The position numbers and the translations under genes were made by a program. The notes under the pieces are model-generated. The model was not told where the DNA came from and ran no database searches. It worked only from the letters and a program-made list of their open reading frames with translations. Below, piece after piece: positions 13,021 through 24,650 of a stretch of DNA of 64,000 nt; position 1 is the first letter of the stretch, and every line of letters begins with the position of its first letter. The stretch is from Epiperipatus broadwayi (lineage: Eukaryota; Onychophora; Udeonychophora; Euonychophora; Peripatidae), in NCBI GenBank assembly GCA_028023455.1, contig JAQFVV010006305.1:2101001-2165000 (forward strand), in the 5' to 3' direction.

Positions 13021-14389
13021 AAGTATATTGTTATGAAAGTTGATGTTTATTCTTTAGAAGCAATTGCTTCTCATATTGCTTAGGTTGAAGTTTTCTTAAG
13101 GAGGATATTATGGTTGTCAGAAAATCTGTTTGTAAATAGTTTAAAAATTGCAAATTGTTTTTATAAAAAAAACTATATTATTAGTGATTTGTTTAAAAGA
13201 AAACATATGCCATTCACTGTATGGTAATATAACAAAATGAATGTAAAGCTTTATATGATAATATAGGGATTTAAAGCAAAAGTTCAATGATTAATAAAAA
13301 GTCTTAAAAATGAGGTACCGTTATTTGTTGATCACTGTCATTTCAATTTTTTGATAACTGAGAGTATTAAATTGGTGATCAACACTCATTTACAAAATAT
13401 TATCAATCTAGTCCACACACACACACACTCATATCTTATTCTTAGTATTTATGTTTTTGCATCATATTTTAAAAAATATATATTAAATTGAAAAAAAAAT
13501 ATATTTAAAATTTCAAAAGCAAATAGCTGATACAATCCTTTTTATAAAATAACTTGAAATAAATTTAATATCTTTTCCATTTCTTCATTAATTTTTATCA
13601 AAATGAAAAAAAACCAAAATAATTTATAAGTACTATAGTTTTATTTTTTGAAAATAATATTTAATGAGTAATTTTTTAAAAAACATTTGCACTGCAAAAA
13701 ATTTCTTAGAACAAAAAGGATGTGTATAAAATCTCATCTAATTTTATATTTATTCTTTTATAAGAAAAAAGAATAAATCATTAACCTTTAGTAAATCTAT
13801 TTATTCATTTAAATAAAAAGGGAAACATATTCTTTTATTTAATAACAAAAAGGCTAATTTTTTTCAAAAAATATAATACAATATTAACTTTATCAATTAT
13901 AAAATTGCTAATTATAGTGTAATATTTTTTTGACCCAGTGCAGATAATTTTTAATTAAATGGTATCATACAGGTTGAAAAATTATGCAATATATATGTGT
14001 GTTAAAATGCACATTATATATGGTTTGTTTCTATCTAAATTTCAATATTTCCATCAAAAACTTGAAACCAAGTGTTATGCACATTTTGATCACTTTTAAA
14101 ATAATATAAAAATTTAGATGATTGCATTTAATAACACATTCATCTGATTAACTTACTAAATTTGGACTAAGTTTAAAAAATTAAAACAGGTCTTTATCTG
14201 AAGAAAATAATTTTAGAAAATTAAGAAATACTACAAACATTGTTTTTGTTTTTAGGCAAATGCAAACAAACATGTTATGAGCAAAAGCCTAAATTATTTA
14301 TTGCCTTTATCAATTTGGTCAAAGTATTTGACTTAACTAATGAAACAAATTATATCAGTACTAAAAATTAGGTGATTGTTTCACTAGTC
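13021..14389. other. AT-rich DNA, no gene seen
   Basis: It could include unrecognisable remains of the LINE started at 12.34 kb. A (CA)n tract is at about 13.41 kb and an inverted TTGTTGATCAC/GTGATCAAC pair at about 13.33-13.38 kb. Confidence 0.4.
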
Positions 14390-14769
14390 CAGGGGTCCCC
14401 AACCCTATGCCTGCGGGCACCATAGCACACGCAGACCATTTTACGCATGCCTGCCACTATCTAAACATGATAAAAAATTATTTATCTGATACAAATAAAT
14501 TTATTTTTAAAATTTCTTATAAATTATTGTATTATATTGTAATCAAATTGTAGGGCATATTATACTTTTACAGCATAAAAATATAAACGTTAATTATATA
14601 TTAAAATTTTATTTTTGAAATAAATATTTTTTGTACATATAACCAACTATAAATTTACATTGAAAAAATAAATGGTGCCTGCCATCTAGTTGAAAAAAAT
14701 AAATGGTGCCCACCACCTGGCTGGTGTTATAGAATGTGCTCTTAAGTGCAAAAAGGTTGGGGACCCCTG
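14390..14769. mobile_element. hAT-type MITE, 380 bp
   Basis: The ends are inverted repeats: CAGGGGTCCCCAACC at the left and its reverse complement GGTTGGGGACCCCTG at the right. The flanks are CACTAGTC (14382-14389) and AACTAGTC (14770-14777), an 8 bp target duplication with one mismatch, the size made by hAT transposases. The subterminal DNA has GC-rich GTGCCCGC/GCGGGCAC-like motifs, and the middle is A+T-rich without coding capacity. It is non-autonomous and a copy of the element at 31.26 kb in the opposite orientation. Confidence 0.88.
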
Positions 14770-15580
14770 AACTAGTCTATTCATATTAAACAGCTTTTAC
14801 ATTGTAGCACAAAAGAAATTGTTATTACTGATGGTGGAACATTTAAGGCAATTAAAGTTTAAAACTGATGTTGAATGAAGATATGTATTAGCTTCTACTT
14901 TGTTTTTATTTTCAATACTACTTATAAAAACTATTTAAATAATTTAAATAAATAATGTTCAGATAACCCAGGTACTTTATCAATAAATAACAGAAGAAAA
15001 ATCTTCATAAATCATAGCTTGGATGGTTATTTAATTGAGAATGTAAATTAATTTAACTATGTTGGTAACTTTTTAGACAAAAAAGCAAATGTTGATTTTG
15101 AGATTTAATACACAATCCACTGTCAACATGATGTAATTGCTTTAAGTAAATTACTGATTTGTAGGACTTATTTTTCCAAAATTATTCTACAAAATGCCTT
15201 ATCATCATAATATAAAACACTGGGGAAATTTATTTATGATTTGCTCTATAATGTTCTAAAAATATGTTTGCAAAATTAAATTACCAGACATTATAATCTT
15301 ATTTCTGTTATATGATAACACTAAATCTGCTACTTGCAATAGATTATGCATCTGAAATAAAGAAATAGTTATAGACTTAGCCAACAAGTATTTTATTATC
15401 AATGTGAGTATTTTTTTGTGGGGAGAGACAAGCCCTATATATATATTATAAAGATTAATTCAATAATATTTAAAAGATGCAGTATTATTTGAGTTTATAA
15501 TGGGGTATGACAGAAAATATTATATAATAGAGATCTACAATGAGAAATAAGTTAAATCTTTGAGTAAGAAAACATTAATA

Positions 15581-16624
15581 CATCTGGGTCTCATTTTATG
15601 CGATAGATAGGTTCCTCAGAAAACACGTGCAAACGAAATCGTGCAAAAATAGACGTAACTTACATTGAAAAAGGGGGGATGCGGTCTGTGATTTTTCAAA
15701 ATTCACATAAAAGCAAAGCACCAACGTAAAATTACTTTAAAATTCGCGCAAAAAAAATAATGAAATAAAATATGACTAATAAAAAATTTCAAATTTGAAA
15801 AAAATTGATACAAGACAAACTTTTTTTAACTATAATATTTAATTTTATTCAAAATAATATATTTTTATGCATAATTTACAGTACAGTAATTTACATTTTT
15901 TATACACGTTTTAATTATTATTGCTATTTGCCGAAAAACACGTTTGTTTGCAAACTGAGGAAATACAACTAGCGCCAACTTCACACTCAGGTTGTGTCAA
16001 TGGTTTTCTGGTGACAATGTAATTAATAATTAATCTTTGAGACAATGATTTTATTAATTGTTTCTGAAACTAACAACTAAAAATTAAATTCTTATTTTTG
16101 TCTTTAATTTTTTAATTTTCAATTCCGTTTAAAAATCAAATTTCACATCACGTTAATTTCAAATCGCTGTAAGTAATTTTTAAATTGTTAATTACAATTA
16201 AAAATCAGATTTTAATTTTTAATTGTCAAATTTAATTGTGCCCACTGCTATTACTCAACTTTTAAAAATAAACTTGTGGACACTAAATGATTAATAATTG
16301 ATTACGTTTTTTTTAAAAAGCAAAAACAGAATGTGATTTAAAATGCAAAATTAACATGCACAATGTTTGAACAAATTTACATTATAATCTTGTAAAATTT
16401 AATGTGTGTATACATAAAATGTGGAAATCATGATTTTAATTTCATTATTGCATAAAATCTTACTATTATAAAGCACTGAAAATATTGAAATTACTAAGAT
16501 GAAAGTGCGCGAAATTTATTATTTAAAGTAATAGTGCATTATCGGAGTTCGACTTCCGATGAAACATGAATCGCATAACTTCAAAATCATGTTAAATAAG
16601 TCCGCGTAAAAAGAGACCCAGATG
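15581..16624. mobile_element. pogo/Tigger-like non-autonomous DNA transposon, 1,044 bp
   Basis: Terminal inverted repeats CATCTGGGTCTC at 15581 and GAGACCCAGATG ending at 16624. Similarity continues inward (TTTTATGCG against the reverse complement of CGCGTAAAAA). Each end abuts TA (15579-15580 and 16625-16626), the target of the Tc1/mariner/pogo superfamily. The termini carry short CpG-containing blocks (CACGTGCAAACG, TCGTGCAAAAA) in the style of Tigger-type ends. The interior has no frame of note, so this is a deletion derivative or MITE. Superfamily assignment rests on the TA target and end style, not on a transposase. Confidence 0.75.
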
Positions 16625-17579
16625 TATAGAAAAATTTAGATGATAGCATTATAAGATATCAAATATGCAAAATTTTAATGATAATGTAAAATGTATAATG
16701 AGAGTATTTATTAGTAGTTAATAATTTGTATAATAACTATAAATTATAAAAATATATATATATATATTTTATAATTACCAATTAAAATATTATAATGACA
16801 GACAAATAATCTTTAGTATCTGTTGAAATTCTTGTTGCGCATGTAAACTATCTTTAACACACTAGGCACTTTGCTAATGCAAATATAACACCATTTAATA
16901 AAGATATAATTTATTGGAATCTGCAATATAAATGTCTCACAGCAAGAATTATTACTAAATAATGGGACTGATTTAAAGTGACTCTCTGCAATGTCAAATT
17001 TTATTCTGCAGGCACAAGTACATTTTATTCTTTCATAGGTTAGTTTAGTAATTGATAAACCATGTTTAATGTTTTTCCATGTAAGCAGTTATTTATTTTA
17101 TCAAATATTATTTACTAATTTGTGTTTTGTTGATTGTGCAAGTATTTTTTTTAACCTTGATTTACTAATTTATTTTGCCCTATGCTATTTTAAAAGTAGA
17201 ACACTTTAGTATTGTTTTAATTTTTTTTTACACTAATTTTTCTTTTTTTCTAATTACTGATATTTGCTAAATATTCTTTTTTAATTCGTCTATGAGTTTT
17301 GTTAATATTTTTGTCATGCAATTTTTGCTTTTTTTTTACCCTATCATTTTCTAATTATTGATATATTTAATATTTTGATTTCTAGAGGTATTTGATTTAT
17401 TTTTTTTTTTTTTGATTGAGCATAGTTCTACAATATTTGCATGCTTATTTTTTACTTTTTGTTAGAAATTGTTATTATTTATCTATTTGTAACAATGTCA
17501 CCATTATTCTCTGATTTCATTAAATGCTTAGTTATGTCAGCAGTGATTTTGTAGCTCCCTTTAAAAACCAAAATGGTGG

Positions 17580-17830
17580 AGAGCACACTCTAAATGAGTA
17601 CCTTAATAAATTTAAAAAATCAAGTGCCATATTGTTATATTTTCATTGACCTTACTAAAGCCCTGATTTTAATCCAACAGAACATTTTAAAATGCATTGT
17701 ATCTGGAGTTTGGAAATTTGACTTTTTTCAATACCAATTGCTAACAAGAAACATATGGAAAATTTTAAGAATATACAACAATCTGAAAAATACCAAACAG
17801 ACACTAGATGTATTTTAAAAATTGTTACTT
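17580..17830 (+). pseudogene. LINE reverse-transcriptase fragment (motif A region)
   Basis: The frame 17594-17818 contains CYIFIDLTKALILIQQNIL, which aligns with the LINE RT motif A pattern (Phe-x-Asp-Leu-Thr-Lys-Ala-Phe-Asp-x-x-x-Arg-x-x-Leu). The first catalytic Asp is kept and the Ala-Phe-Asp part has decayed. A stretch resembling the connecting segment (KFDFFQYQLL...ILRIYNN) follows. The preceding LINLKNQVPYC fits the residues usually found just before motif A. The frame closes at 17818. Spacing to the C-terminal piece at 18.6 kb fits one LINE if the inverted repeat at 17.94-18.24 kb is removed. Confidence 0.6.
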
Positions 17831-17942
17831 ATTGCTTAATGTATGATCTGTCTAATGGCTTTTGATTCAAACTATGTATATTACATTTGGAAATATTACC
17901 AAAAATCATCCTTTTCTTTATTTTGCTGTAATATCATATATA

Positions 17943-18240
17943 AATACAATTTATCTAAACCACTTCAAACACTTTGTAGAAAAACCCTTTATTTGTACAT
18001 ATATACATACACTTATGTTTTGACTGTCCTGTAGTCTTCTTCAAAGCCAATTTATTTATACATATATACCTACACCTACTTTTTGACCGTCTGCAGTCTT
18101 CTTCAGAGCTAATTACTTTGATTAAAGTAAATTGGCTCTGAATAAGACTGCAGGACAGTCTAAACATAGATGTATGTATATGTGTACAAATAAAGAGTTT
18201 TGCTAAAAAGTGTTTGAAGTAGTTTGGACAAATTGTATTT
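17943..18240. repeat. Family 3 inverted pair with hammerhead-like half cores
   Basis: The left arm (about 17943-18049) and right arm (about 18131-18240) are reverse complements with scattered changes. They share AAATACAATTT, CACTTCAAACACTTT, a (TATACA)n-like stretch and a GACTGTCCTGCAGTCTTCTTCA segment. A second minus-strand core lies at about 18075-18110. On the strand where the tail reads AATAAAGAGTTTTGCTAA, the cores read CTGAAGA or CTGAATA, then a stem-loop GACTG/CAGTC with a CAGGA loop, then (G/T/A)AAAC. This matches the CUGANGA-stem II-GAAA half of a hammerhead, but I could not find a matching stem I. The AATAAAGAGTTTTGCTAA tail resembles family 2. The pair lies inside an older LINE. 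Confidence 0.65.
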
Positions 18241-18599
18241 ATATTACACTTGTTCAAAGTACATAGATTAATTAGCATTGTCAGTATTTTTAAGACTATT
18301 TGTTCAAGTTACAATCAGACAATGTGAAATGTTTGCAGTATGATAGAGGTAAGATGAGAGAGGCATTGATAAAAACAAAAATAAATTGAAAATATAATAT
18401 TAAAAAAAAAAAACAGTTTTTATTTGGTGTGAGAATGATGTGGTGAAACATTATAAGTTGTCAATCAGAGTATAAATATTCAAGTGTTTGATAATTCTAA
18501 TTTACTTGAAGAGTGAAGATCATGAAATGCATGCACAGTGAGAAAAGTTTGGTCTGACTGGGTGGATGATTGTGATAAGGGAAGGTTGAGATGAGAGAA

Positions 18600-19085
18600 A
18601 GATGATTATTAATTGTATGGGGTTTTTCTCTCTCAGTAGTCAGTTGAGTGAGATTAGAAGAAGTAAAAATGAAGTTTTAGGAAGAGTAGCATTGATAATG
18701 AAGATAAAGAGATTGTGGACGTTTAAAAGAAGAATTAAGAAAAAGACTAATTAAATAATGTGTGAGGAGTGTAATGTGTATGGTTGTGAACATGGACGAT
18801 GTATAAAAAAAATTAGAAACAGTTTTTAAATTGTGGTCCTGGAGAAGGATGAAACAATTAGTTGGGTGAGTAAAATGACAAATGAAGGAATTTTAGAAAG
18901 AATGAATGAAAAAGAGGATTGATTGAGAAAATTAGAGATAGAAGGACAAATTGGATTCGACACATATTAAAAATGAAGAGAATGAAAGATGTTTTTAGAA
19001 CGGATGACATATGTGGAATTGAAGGTATGGGCAATGAAGAAAACGTACTGAAGAAATGGATGAATAGTGTGATTGCTCTCTAAAT
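18600..19085 (+). pseudogene. LINE ORF2 C-terminal region, decayed
   Basis: Conceptual translation across a few stops gives the typical tail of LINE proteins: EIRRSKNEVLGRVALIM, then a degraded counterpart of the KCYVWSxALYGxETW block (MCEECNVYGCEHGRC). Next comes VVLEKDETISWVSKMTNEGI, then LERMNEKRGLIEKIRDRRT and NWIRHILKMKR, matching the family pattern W-x-R-R-M-x-K-I-S-W-x-x-x-x-x-N-E-x-V-L-x-R and R-R-x-x-W-x-G-H-x-L. The ENVLKKWMNSV region would be the last conserved part. Stops at several sites make it dead. Orientation matches the fragments at 12.3 and 17.6 kb. Confidence 0.72.
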
Positions 19086-20290
19086 TGACCATGGGATGAC
19101 AATGAGAATTATTACTAGAAGGCTCTTTGAAGTCAATAAAAATGTAATCTTAATTTTGAAAAACTTAAATAAGTTTCAAGAACGAGAGTATAAACGAAAA
19201 CGACGGTCTTCTTATTTAGATTATACATAATATATATTGAATACCGGAAAAATCGTTAATTAGATTTTAAATTTTAATTTACTTTGACTTGCACGACGAC
19301 TAGTTTATATAAGTGAAATTTGATCCTTTCTTTTGTTATTTCAGCCTCTAGTGAAAGAGTTTAGAACTAAAGTTGATTTTTATTAATTGAATTAAAAATA
19401 AATTTTTACTTAGTTATATAAATACAATTTTATATAATATTAGCTCAAGTGACCTTTAAAAAGATAAAGAACAATTAATAAATAAAGCAATGGTACGTTT
19501 ATATAGATTTAAAGAATATTTATCAATTATTCTATATATTTTAGTTTATAAATGGTACATCGCAAATAATTATAACAGATATATCAGAGTTTAGAATATT
19601 TGTACTGTATTTATAAAATCTTCAAAATTAAAAAAAAAATCATAATATTTTAAATTGAATATTATAAAAGCTAAATAAATTTTACTATATTTAACTTAAA
19701 AAACATTTTAGAAATAATTATTTTTTAAAAAAAAAACATAACACACAGAGGAATAAAACATAATTGGCAAAAAAAAAAGAAGTTATTTTTAAACCATAAT
19801 ATCGAGATAAAAACAACAACTTCATATTAATAACAACATCAACAACAAAAAACAATTTATTAATATGACAATATGAACAGTTATCACAAATATATATATG
19901 GGTGTATGTGTCATAATTAAACTTATCATAATTTTTAGAGTTTAAACTGAAACCAGTTGGAGTATTATTAGGCATGGCAACAGGTGACTTCATTACTGTC
20001 AGGCAAATTTAGAGCTAATTTTTTGTGTGTGTATATGTTAGACATCCAAATCTCTCTCAGGACCCTTTCATATCATATTAGCAAAATCATGATATCATTT
20101 CTGAGTAAAATAAAGTTTTTAAAAAAACTATGATGTAAGAAGATCTATAGGAGAGATTTTATTGAAACTTTATTACCATATTTTAATGTTTTCTTCCTAT
20201 ATGGCCATTTTTGGCAAATGCTAAAGTGATATGCATGAGTTATTAAGAAATGTAAAAAAAAACTTTTAAGAGTTAAGAAGCATAAAGTTG
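19086..20290. other. AT-rich DNA, no gene seen
   Basis: The minus-strand frame at 19718-19993 starts in homopolymer-rich sequence and is Tyr/Asn/Phe-rich without a motif. I do not regard it as a gene. Confidence 0.5.
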
Positions 20291-20747
20291 GCTATCTACA
20301 TTTGATTTTCTTTTTAATTTACTCTTTTAAACATTGCTTTGACATCATGAAAAAATACTGAGGTGACTAATCGAACAATTGAAGATTTCTTTGGAAAAGT
20401 GACTTATTGTAGTAATACTGTTCATGACTTAATTTACAAATTTAGTGTGTAATGGTTAATATTAGTTTTCTTTGATAGGTCTTTTTTGTGTGGATTTTTA
20501 TTTCTTTTGTCAATTTCTTATTGGGTTTTGAAAAAAAGGGAGAAGGGGATGGAAGAATGGGGGAGAGATGAATATATATATGTAAGTTTTCATAGTTAAT
20601 TTTTCTTAATACTACTTACCTAATATTGACTTACAAAATATTCAAATAACCTTTTCTTATTTGGTAATTAAAAAAAAATGGTTTGAAATTTAGAAAATTT
20701 TAAATATCTTTCTTCTGTGCTTTTTCAAACTGAGTGGGGGGGGGGGA
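20291..20747 (+). repeat. Left arm of a diverged inverted duplication
   Basis: Shares a series of collinear blocks with the reverse complement of 21414-21917: GCTATCTACATT, GCTTTGACATCATGAAA against GCTTTGACATTATGAAA, ATACTGAGGTGACTAAT, CAATTGAAGATT, a purine-rich GGGAGAAGGGGATGG block, CTAATATTGACTTACAAAAT, and a terminal G run. The order is kept through the arm, so this is a true but old repeat pair and not a chance match. The family is unknown and there is no coding content. Confidence 0.65.
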
Positions 20748-21413
20748 ATAGAGCAATATGATCTCAACTTGTGATTTATTATCATAATACCATTACAACT
20801 TAATTTATAAATTTAATATGTATCTAAAGTCTAAATTCATAAAGATTTAAAAAAAAAAACAATTTCTTATCTTTCCACAGATTATAAGAATTTTTTTTTT
20901 TTAACTTGTTAAAAATTAATTTTAAAATATACTTTGTGTTTTTCATTGATCGTATTGTTTAAAATGCTTTTATTTGAAAAGCAACTGGAAACAATAGACC
21001 TGGGAGGTGTTCATTTAAATTGTATTATTATTTTTTAGTTTTTAATGTTAAAATAATTTCTTACATTATTCATTTAGAGATGATCTTGAGTCATCTATGA
21101 TGGAGAAAAGAAAGGTAAGGGGGAATTTATCCATGCACATTGCCAACAAATTACTTGGTTCAAATGGAAAATGGCGTTGCCTTTTATTGTTTGGATTTTT
21201 GTGAAGTCAAAATTAAATAACTATAGAGCAGGCAGTTCAAACCAAATAAATAAAAAATAAGTTTTTATTTTAAGCTCTTTTTTTTTATTAATTTATTATT
21301 GTTGTTTCAAAATCAGGCAGTTCATTTTCATTTGGATTGTATGATTTGTTCTTTGTATTGAAGGTAACTGACAATGATTGCTTTCAACAAAGTTGACAAC
21401 ATAATTCATGATT

Positions 21414-21917
21414 CCCCCCCTCTCCTCACTTTTTAAAAAGTCAGTAAGAAAAAAGAAATTAACTTTTTTTTAGAAACAAATAATAAAAATTACAAAACAA
21501 ATCTGTCAAATACAAATCAAAAGAGGTTGTTTGATATTTTGCATCAATTAATTTTGTATGTCAATATTAGATAGTATTATGATGACCAGAAATCCAAAGA
21601 AGCCTTAGAAACTTCTAATTGTCCATATTTTCCCATCTCTTCCACTCCCTTTCCATTTTCTTAAAACCAACAAAGAAATTCAAAAGACAATTACTGCTAG
21701 AAGTTTGCAAAACAACAACAACAACAAAAAAAAAAATAAGAAAAACCTGTCACTGAAAAGTAATAAGATGTTTTAGATTTGAATTTATAAATGATAATAA
21801 ATCTTTTTTGCAAATCCAAAGAATCTTCAATTGATCAATTAGTCATCTCAGTATTCTTTCATAATGTCAAAGCAGGGTTTAAAAAGTAAATTTAAAAAAA
21901 ATGGAAATGTAGATAGC
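21414..21917 (-). repeat. Right arm of the diverged inverted duplication
   Basis: Reverse-complement partner of 20291-20747, about 0.67 kb away. The outer boundaries coincide with GCTATCT (left) and AGATAGC (right); the inner boundaries are the G run at 20736-20746 and the C run at 21414-21420. The DNA between the arms has no recognisable gene. It could be two copies of one repeat inserted head to head, or the arms of a large foldback element. Confidence 0.6.
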
Positions 21918-23149
21918 TGACTAGATTGGTACTTCCAAAATAATTATGTTTTATCTTTCAGAATAAAAATATAAATTACTTTCACGTGGAACAATGACAA
22001 TTTCAATAAATTAAACATGTTTTTATCATCAGGTAATATTTTATTCAATCTCAATACTGTCATATTTAACATCTGTAACTACTTTTATATTTATTATAAG
22101 CTTTCAGTTACTTAATGGGAAATTTAGTCTAGTCACCAGAAAACCTTGATTATAACTTTTATTATATTGATCTTGCTTCTGACAGTACATTTATTACAAA
22201 AAAATATTTGGTTTGATCATAAAAACAAAGAATCCCTATAAGTGGCAGAATAGGAGTAGGAAAAGCAGATATGCTACTTAATGTATTTTACTAAAGCATT
22301 AAAATTTTTAATAGTAAAATGCCACTTTTCTTTATACTTTGTGATGCACACTTTACTGCTGTAGAATTCAAAGCTAACAACCTCATTAAATAAAATAATT
22401 ATTTGCTTGCTAATCTTTTGATTGATCTTAACTAAAGACTGCTTAACATTGGACCAATATACTAAAAATGTAGCCTCACATTGTCTTCTGTTTATCAAAA
22501 GCTTTCTTTTTCACTATGAAAAACATTTTTTATAAAAACTTTTAAATTTGTCTCTCATTTTTTCAATACTTTCATCATTTTTATAAAGTTTTCTTATTAA
22601 AACCTTTGCTTCCTTAGTACAAATATATAGTTTTTAATTCTTCATACATAATAAAAGTGTTAGTATTTCTAGTTTAATATCTGCTGCATGACCATTATCT
22701 TTCATGAATTACTTTGTTGAAAAGATTAAGTGGTCCAAATATAAACCATAAATATATTTTGCCACAACAATTACCAAAGAATTGCCTTATCAATCTCAGG
22801 CAGTGGTTTTGAGAAGAAAACAGATTTAATTCATCCAAAGGGTAAAATATTATTTCACCAACTAGTAACATTAACAAAAATCTGATATTACTATGTTGAA
22901 TAGTTTTTGTATTCCATTCAGGCAAAGTCCAATATTCCTTTAGCTATTTTACACAAACTAAATACATATGAAAAAGTTTGAAAATTTTCACAGTGTTTCA
23001 ATATCAATAACTAAAACATCAAGAACTTTTTGAAGTGAATTGCATATAATGTGCACATCTCAACAAATACCAACAAGATCTCTCTGTTGTGTTCTGAAAC
23101 TTAATATCTATAATACATACTCTCAATTATAAATGTAATTTACCTACTG
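21918..23149. other. No secure gene; weak minus-strand transposase-like stretch
   Basis: Minus-strand frames at 22695-22925 and 22274-22498 are unusually mixed in composition. Phrases such as KIYLWFIFGPLNLFNKVIHER and FDKQKTMRG vaguely recall the Asp-Pro-Pro-His-Leu and Lys-Met-Arg regions of P-element/THAP9-type transposases. The agreement is too thin to call a gene. Confidence 0.2.
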
Positions 23150-23245
23150 TACCTTAAACATTTTTTAGAAAAAACCTTTTATTATACATATATGCATATA
23201 TAATCTTACATTTCAGCTGTCCTGCAGTCTTTCCCAGAGCCATTT
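23150..23245 (-). repeat. Family 3 solitary copy, minus strand
   Basis: Reverse complement contains GGCTCTGGGAAAGACTGCAG, then GACAGCTGAAATGTAAG and the AATAAAAGGTTTTTTCTAAAA tail region. This is the family 3 layout with a mutated CUGANGA segment, an intact five-pair stem II (GACUG/CAG(C/U)) and GAAA. Confidence 0.55.
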
Positions 23246-23329
23246 AAAGTGTTTGTATAATAATTATTATGCATGTCAATACTAGGAATTGCTAAATAAG
23301 GCACAAGTTAGGAGAAAGATCAGAAATAA

Positions 23330-24650
23330 TATAGGTTGTTAATATGTAGCAGGTTGGGAGAAAAGTAGGAAGACCATTTTCACATGGGGAACAGTAAATA
23401 ATCATGTTAAAAATTTTTTATTTACCGTGCAACTGTCGAGAATTAGAAAGAGTAAAATAGGGAAGAGTTAGTATAAGAAAAGCAATGCATATTAAAACTT
23501 CACCAAAAAAACTCCATGGTAAGGAGTCAATGGAAGATGGAAAGGAAGATGATATTTTGGCCATGATCTTATGAGAAATGAAAATAATGAATCAAAAAAT
23601 GGTGGGGATGGAGGAGAAAAACAAACAGCTGTTTTTAGAAATGGAAATGAGAGTAGAAAACCAGATATAATGAAGGATTGTATAAATGGAAATGAGATTA
23701 GGGACCAACATATGGCAAAGTAGCCTAGATGTAGAAAATAGGGCTGAACAAAATAATGGAGATCTGAAGGATAGATACAAGAAAAGGTTTTAGGTCTGGA
23801 GCATAGTTGCAGACAGGGTATTTTAGATATCAAAAAGGAGTTGCAATGGATGAAGGAAAGAGAGAGAAACCAAAGGCCAGAGTCTATGCATCAACAAGGG
23901 ACCAAGAACCAGGAACAAGACCTCTTAGATATAGGAAAAGAGATCCAGCAGGGTAATATAAATGAAGATTAAAGTAAACACAGTGTTTTGGAAATAAAAA
24001 ACCAAAATGTGCAGGATGATTGGGTGACATATAAGGAGAGTAATTCAAAGATAGAGGAAATACATATGGTAAAGATAAGGCATAGAGATAGGTGCAATGA
24101 GTTAGAACTGGTGAAGGGAGTAGGAGTCAGTTAGTAGGGAGTGGAGGAGTATGCCCTGGAGGAAGGATATAGGGACCCTGGGAACAAGTCAGATTTAGGT
24201 GGAACATTAGAAGGCAGGGATAAGTGCAAGTAGTACAGACATTAAAACCTAGGCAAAGAAAAGCTAGGGAATAAAGGCAAATGGAAAAAGTTGAGCTTGA
24301 GAGGCTGGATAAAGGATAAGACTTATCGGAAACAGCTAGTCCTTGAATAGAAAATCAAAAGGATGATGCCAGTGCCAAAATAAAAAGGATAGTCAGGAAA
24401 ATGAAGAGGAAAACAGAATTGTATGTCTATAGAATAGGGAACCAGCTAGGGTTTTGAACCCAGAAGCCAAGAAATAGATATGACTGGGAATATCACAAGT
24501 ATTTCCCATTCTGGAATGAACCAGGTGGGATTGAACAGGAGTATAAAAATTCTGAAGAAATCTTCATGGAGCATGATAATGCTGATGAATTAAAATTATT
24601 TAAGGATAAATCCCCAGATCCTACTTAAACTGGGTAAAAATCATTTATGG
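23330..24650 (+). repeat. Purine-rich block, probable decayed retroelement coding region
   Basis: About 1.3 kb in which the plus strand is strongly G+A-rich and GC-richer than its flanks, with a sharp change back to AT-rich DNA at about 24.65 kb. Near the end, plus-strand translation gives a clean stretch, WEYHKYFPFWNEPGG and IEQEYKNSEEIFMEHD, ending in KDKSPDPT and a stop. Codon-like composition and Lys/Glu richness suggest an old coding sequence such as an ORF1 or gag, but no family could be named. The pyrimidine-rich minus-strand frame at 23492-23833 is its shadow. Confidence 0.35.

Noticed and set aside
17955-18278. 107-codon minus-strand frame
   Set aside because: Lies wholly in the family 3 inverted repeat; its Cys/Ile/His pattern comes from the TATACA-like repeats.
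23492-23833. 113-codon minus-strand frame with hydrophobic stretches
   Set aside because: Pyrimidine-rich mirror of a purine-rich plus-strand block; composition, not a membrane protein motif, explains it.
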